Part shown: positions 9,159-11,944 of the stretch, piece by piece
Position numbering within the stretch: the first letter of the stretch is position 1
Layout of the letters: each line of letters starts with the position of its first letter
Assembly (NCBI GenBank): GCA_000697335.1
Contig: JNEM01015683.1
Location: forward strand, 1 to 11,944
From: Conidiobolus incongruus B7586
Taxonomy: Eukaryota; Entomophthoromycota; Entomophthoromycetes; Entomophthorales; Conidiobolaceae
DNA length: 11,944 nt
Reading direction: 5' to 3'
Position numbers and translations under genes: made by a program
The notes under the pieces: model-generated
The model's input: only the letters and a program-made list of their open reading frames with translations
What the model was told of the DNA's origin: nothing
The model's database searches: none

Positions 9159-10106
9159 CTAATACCTAAAGCGACTGTAAGGATTATAATGAGAATAGCG
9201 ATGGTCTGAACGAGTATTTTTCTTCTTCCTGGTAACACTAGCAATTATAAAAGTCCATGTTTCCCGATGAACAACGAGAACAAAGATGGGATTGATCACA
9301 GCTAAGAATCCCTCCATCCAGCTGATAATAAACTCCTCCCAAGGGTCAACCGGTCGCGGTTTTGAAATATATGAAATAACGGATCCCAATTCCGGAAACA
9401 GGATAACACAGTATAGTATCATCACAATGGTGTACCTTAATGTAATACGTGTCTGAGCTTCTGTCACCATTCCGATTTTATTCGAAGGATCCGATATATG
9501 GGGGAGAATTTTTGTTCTGTTGCGTTTCATAGCACGTCGATAAGCTAACACGACTTTTACATAACAAACAACCAACACTACAATACACACCAAGAATTTG
9601 AAGAACATGTACATTTTAAAAATTTTGTTCGCTGGTGCTAGGCCATAAGTGCAAAAGATTTCCGATTTCCATTTGGTATAGTTGGAGAATGGTAAGATAG
9701 CTACTGCTGGAATCAACGTACTACCCACCACTAGTGCAATGATTGGAGTTAGGGTCCATGCTGATACAGTGGTGTTTTTCTTAGCCTTTAAATATCTAAT
9801 GATAGCTAGTAGTGTAATTAAATCAAGAGAACATAAACAAACACCCGGTAATACAGTAGCGGATAATGCGCACAAATAATGATTATAGGGCTTCATAACA
9901 TAATTAAAATTAAATCTAGCAACACTAAAACCCAACAGACAGATACTATAAATTAAGTCTAAAAAACTAATAGCACCCATTATTCCTACCTCCGTATTAG
10001 TCTGTTTTGTAAAGTTTAATATACTCAACAAACCAAAATTAAATAAAATTCCCAATATACTCTGGATCAAAAACATCCATAGACCTACCAATGTAATTTG
10101 TTTCAT
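9159..10106 (-). CDS. Rhodopsin-like (class A) G-protein-coupled receptor, seven transmembrane
   Basis: This 315-residue, single-exon protein has seven hydrophobic segments at about 3-30, 42-64, 79-105, 116-139, 164-189, 222-246 and 258-284, as in a plasma-membrane receptor with a very short outer N terminus. Class A landmarks: Asn23 in TM1, Asp50 in TM2, Cys79 before TM3 and Cys152 in the second outer loop (likely disulfide), Ile-Arg-Tyr at 103-105 for the D-R-Y motif, Trp117 in TM4, Pro238 in TM6 and Asn272-Pro273 in TM7. The acidic residue of D-R-Y and the Tyr of N-P-x-x-Y (here Val276) are replaced, so coupling may be atypical. The outer loop has an N-Y-T glycosylation site at 142-144. 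The tail is short and basic (RKKK at 293-296), then rich in Arg, Ser and Tyr. The ATG has A at -3, and the only upstream in-frame ATG is followed at once by a stop. Ligand unknown. A dead paralog lies about 6 kb to its left on the same strand. Confidence 0.92.
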   Translation of the reverse strand: MKQITLVGLWMFLIQSILGILFNFGLLSILNFTKQTNTEVGIMGAISFLDLIYSICLLGFSVARFNFNYVMKPYNHYLCALSATVLPGVCLCSLDLITLLAIIRYLKAKKNTTVSAWTLTPIIALVVGSTLIPAVAILPFSNYTKWKSEIFCTYGLAPANKIFKMYMFFKFLVCIVVLVVCYVKVVLAYRRAMKRNRTKILPHISDPSNKIGMVTEAQTRITLRYTIVMILYCVILFPELGSVISYISKPRPVDPWEEFIISWMEGFLAVINPIFVLVVHRETWTFIIASVTRKKKNTRSDHRYSHYNPYSRFRY

Positions 10107-10180
10107 AGTTTGTATATATTATTTCATTAATTTATTTTTTAATATCACTCTTATCAACAGTTATAAAATGTTTCTAAAGC
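10107..10180 (-). promoter_or_regulatory. Probable leader and proximal promoter of the GPCR gene
   Basis: The 50 bases upstream of the ATG are clearly similar to those upstream of the pseudogene start (2971-3020). Shared features are a TATATA run within 20 bases of the start codon and a TCATTAAT block. A TTTTATAA sequence lies about 60 bases upstream on the coding strand. In such AT-rich DNA a TATA match means little; the support is the conservation between paralogs. Confidence 0.35.
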
Positions 10181-11261
10181 TCTAGACATTATAGTGCTTT
10201 ATATTATTATTTAGACTTAATTATTTTGAGACTGCAGATCAAATTATTGGTAAAGATTGATTCCATGTTGGTTAATCTCTCAAATTTACATTAATATTAA
10301 TTAATAGTGAAACAGAATTTATTATGCATCATATTCGTACTTCCATAGTTGATACTGTTATTGATACTAATGAAAAATATTTAAATATAACAATGATACA
10401 TATTGTAAAAAATATATTCAATATCTTATGCTTTTACAAAATAGGTCTTTTAATTTTGAAAAATAATACTATAGTTATAAAATATTGGGTACTGAATTTT
10501 TCAAATTTTATGATCCCTTTTTATGCTTGAACATTTGAAATGTTATATTTTGATTTTAAACTAATTTGAGAGTAAAATGAAATTTGAAAGTTTGTCTTGG
10601 TATAGTTTCTTAAATTTTTACATATTCATCGTTATTGAATTGATATTGTAAAGGTATTATCTTAGAGAACTCGTGTTCGAATTTGCGGATAGTTATTATG
10701 ATTATTATATGTACCTATTGATATTTTATACCTAAAATTATAACATAAGTTTTCCAATATCATTGAATATTCTTTTAAACAAGTTTGCAAATTCTATATT
10801 TTCTCAACAACCATTTGTTCAAAATATAATATAATATAATATATATTATGGGTTGAATTTATTAAATTTTCTTTATATTCTCATTTATGGACGTAAACTA
10901 TCGTTGAATTAATGACAATGAGGAATTTCCATCTGATATATATGTACGACTTGTTGAATGAAAAATGAGAATAAAATATTCATTTTCTATTGCTATATTA
11001 CCATGTTATTACTTTTAGGTAATCTGTTGACAATAGTCAAGCCTAAATTAAATGCTTTGATGAGATATTTAATAACAAATATGTAGGTATTAATTTTAAT
11101 TGATTTCAATTCAAAGTTTGGTCAATTTGTTTTAAATTCCAAAAGGGATAGTTATCTGAAATATTGCAACAGAAATTAAATAATGGCAAAATTTTACAAT
11201 CAAAATTAAATAAAAATATTAATACATGATTTATGCAAATTAATACACAATATAAAATTAA
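10181..11261. other. Spacer between intact receptor and third mariner; no supported gene
   Basis: A 68-codon plus-strand ORF (10324-10530) is low-complexity, rich in Ile and Asn, and has no recognisable motif, so I do not call it. A TTCGAAT sequence at 10676-10682 looks like a tRNA T loop but its stem does not pair. The last 110 bases (from about 11160) match the sequence left of mariner copy 2, for example ATATTGC followed by GAAATT in both. Confidence 0.55.
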
Positions 11262-11944
11262 ATCTCTCTTTTATTATTAACCACTTTTTTCCATACTTTT
11301 CTTAAGCTTCTATCACTTAAATAGTTTTTTTACTAAATTCAAAAATTTGATATTTTATATACCAATTTAATTTGTTTGAAAAAAAAATTCTTGCAAATAA
11401 TTTTTTAATTACTTAAATTAATTTTAATGACATAAGTTGTAATATAATGAATATATTAGATATAATAGCTTTTTTTAATTCTTTTATATAGAAAATATTT
11501 TACATGATTAGCTTTATAAATTTTATAATTATTATCTAAAATTATAAATATCCTTTAAAATCAAAATATTAATTAAAAGCTATTTTAATTTAAAAAACAA
11601 TATAAAACTTATTATTAGTTTATTAACAATTAATAATTAAATAAAAAACAATGTATTTATAATATACTATAATAATTAATATTTATATATTGATAAAATA
11701 TTTATTTATCAGGATTTCTTATATATATTCTATAAAATTAAAAATTTTTTATATGAAAGATTATATAAATATTGATAAAATAATTATTAATAAAGATTAA
11801 TCATTTCAAACTTTTTTTATAATATTTAAATAAGTTTTGTTTAATTATAGTTATTTTAGTTTTTCTTTATATATTTTTTGAATTTTATGGTATTTATTCT
11901 TTATTTTATTAATTAATTAAATTCTAAATTATAATATATATATA
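11262..11944 (-). mobile_element. Decayed mariner-family transposon, copy 3, cut by the window end
   Basis: This is collinear with 35-725 of copy 1 and the left half of copy 2. On the minus strand the C-terminal end reads LRKVWKKVVNNKRE (about 11266-11312), and the second catalytic region reads ILDNNYKIYKA near 11500-11550, where mariners have His-Asp-Asn. Stops are frequent and base composition is almost pure A+T, so it is dead. The N-terminal half would lie to the right, outside the window. It has no counterpart of the extra segment near 5160-5640 of copy 2. Confidence 0.75.

Larger units (their letters stand above)
1..11944. repeat. Old tandem segmental duplication: two mariner-GPCR units plus the start of a third
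   Basis: Unit 1 (about 35-4695) and unit 2 (about 4695-11262) have the same order and orientation of parts: mariner relic, spacer, receptor, spacer. Without the Tc1-like insertion they are about 4.66 and 4.61 kb. The gap from mariner start codon region to receptor end is about 1.0 kb in unit 1 and 1.1 kb in unit 2. Receptor, receptor 5' flank and the edges of the spacers are homologous. Length differences inside (about +400 bp in mariner copy 2, about +560 bp in the unit 1 spacer) show later indels. Confidence 0.62.

Noticed and set aside
9682-9879. 65-codon plus-strand ORF
   Set aside because: Lies wholly antisense to the receptor coding region and is a shadow of it.
10324-10530. 68-codon plus-strand ORF upstream of the receptor
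   Set aside because: Composition is what random AT-rich DNA gives, with no motif, no homologous ORF in the first unit and no sign of codon constraint.
10640-10690. TTCGAAT resembling a tRNA T loop on the plus strand
   Set aside because: The would-be T stem has three mismatches and the anticodon arm is weak; no acceptor stem found.

Overview
The window looks like nuclear DNA from a very AT-rich, intron-poor eukaryote, with one intact gene among decayed repeats. The intact gene is a single-exon rhodopsin-like (class A) G-protein-coupled receptor on the minus strand (9159-10106). My best guess is an early-diverging fungus of the Entomophthoromycotina (Conidiobolus-like). I recall those genomes as AT-rich and carrying many single-exon class A-like receptors, but I could not check this from the window.

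The layout reads as a tandem array with everything on the minus strand: decayed mariner transposon (about 1-1150), spacer with a degenerate tRNA-Lys, receptor pseudogene (about 2055-2970), spacer; then a second decayed mariner (about 4690-8130), spacer, intact receptor (9159-10106), spacer; then a third decayed mariner (about 11262 to beyond the window end). The second mariner is split by a complete but dead Tc1-like transposon (5791-7744), which has terminal inverted repeats and a TA target duplication. Without that insertion the two units have similar lengths (about 4.6 kb each). Receptor, receptor 5' flank and mariner are all recognisably homologous between units, so I read the window as an old segmental tandem duplication. 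In it one receptor copy died and the other kept its frame.

The transposons are mutated almost to pure A+T. In recognisable transposase motifs many expected Gln and Trp codons now read as stops, as C-to-T and G-to-A transitions would produce. The intact receptor is far richer in G+C, and the receptor pseudogene shows mixed substitutions and indels instead. This contrast suggests transposon-directed mutation or much greater transposon age. No other convincing gene was found; the spacers (1150-1620, 1700-2050, 2971-4690, 8130-9158, 10107-11262) hold no ORF I would defend.
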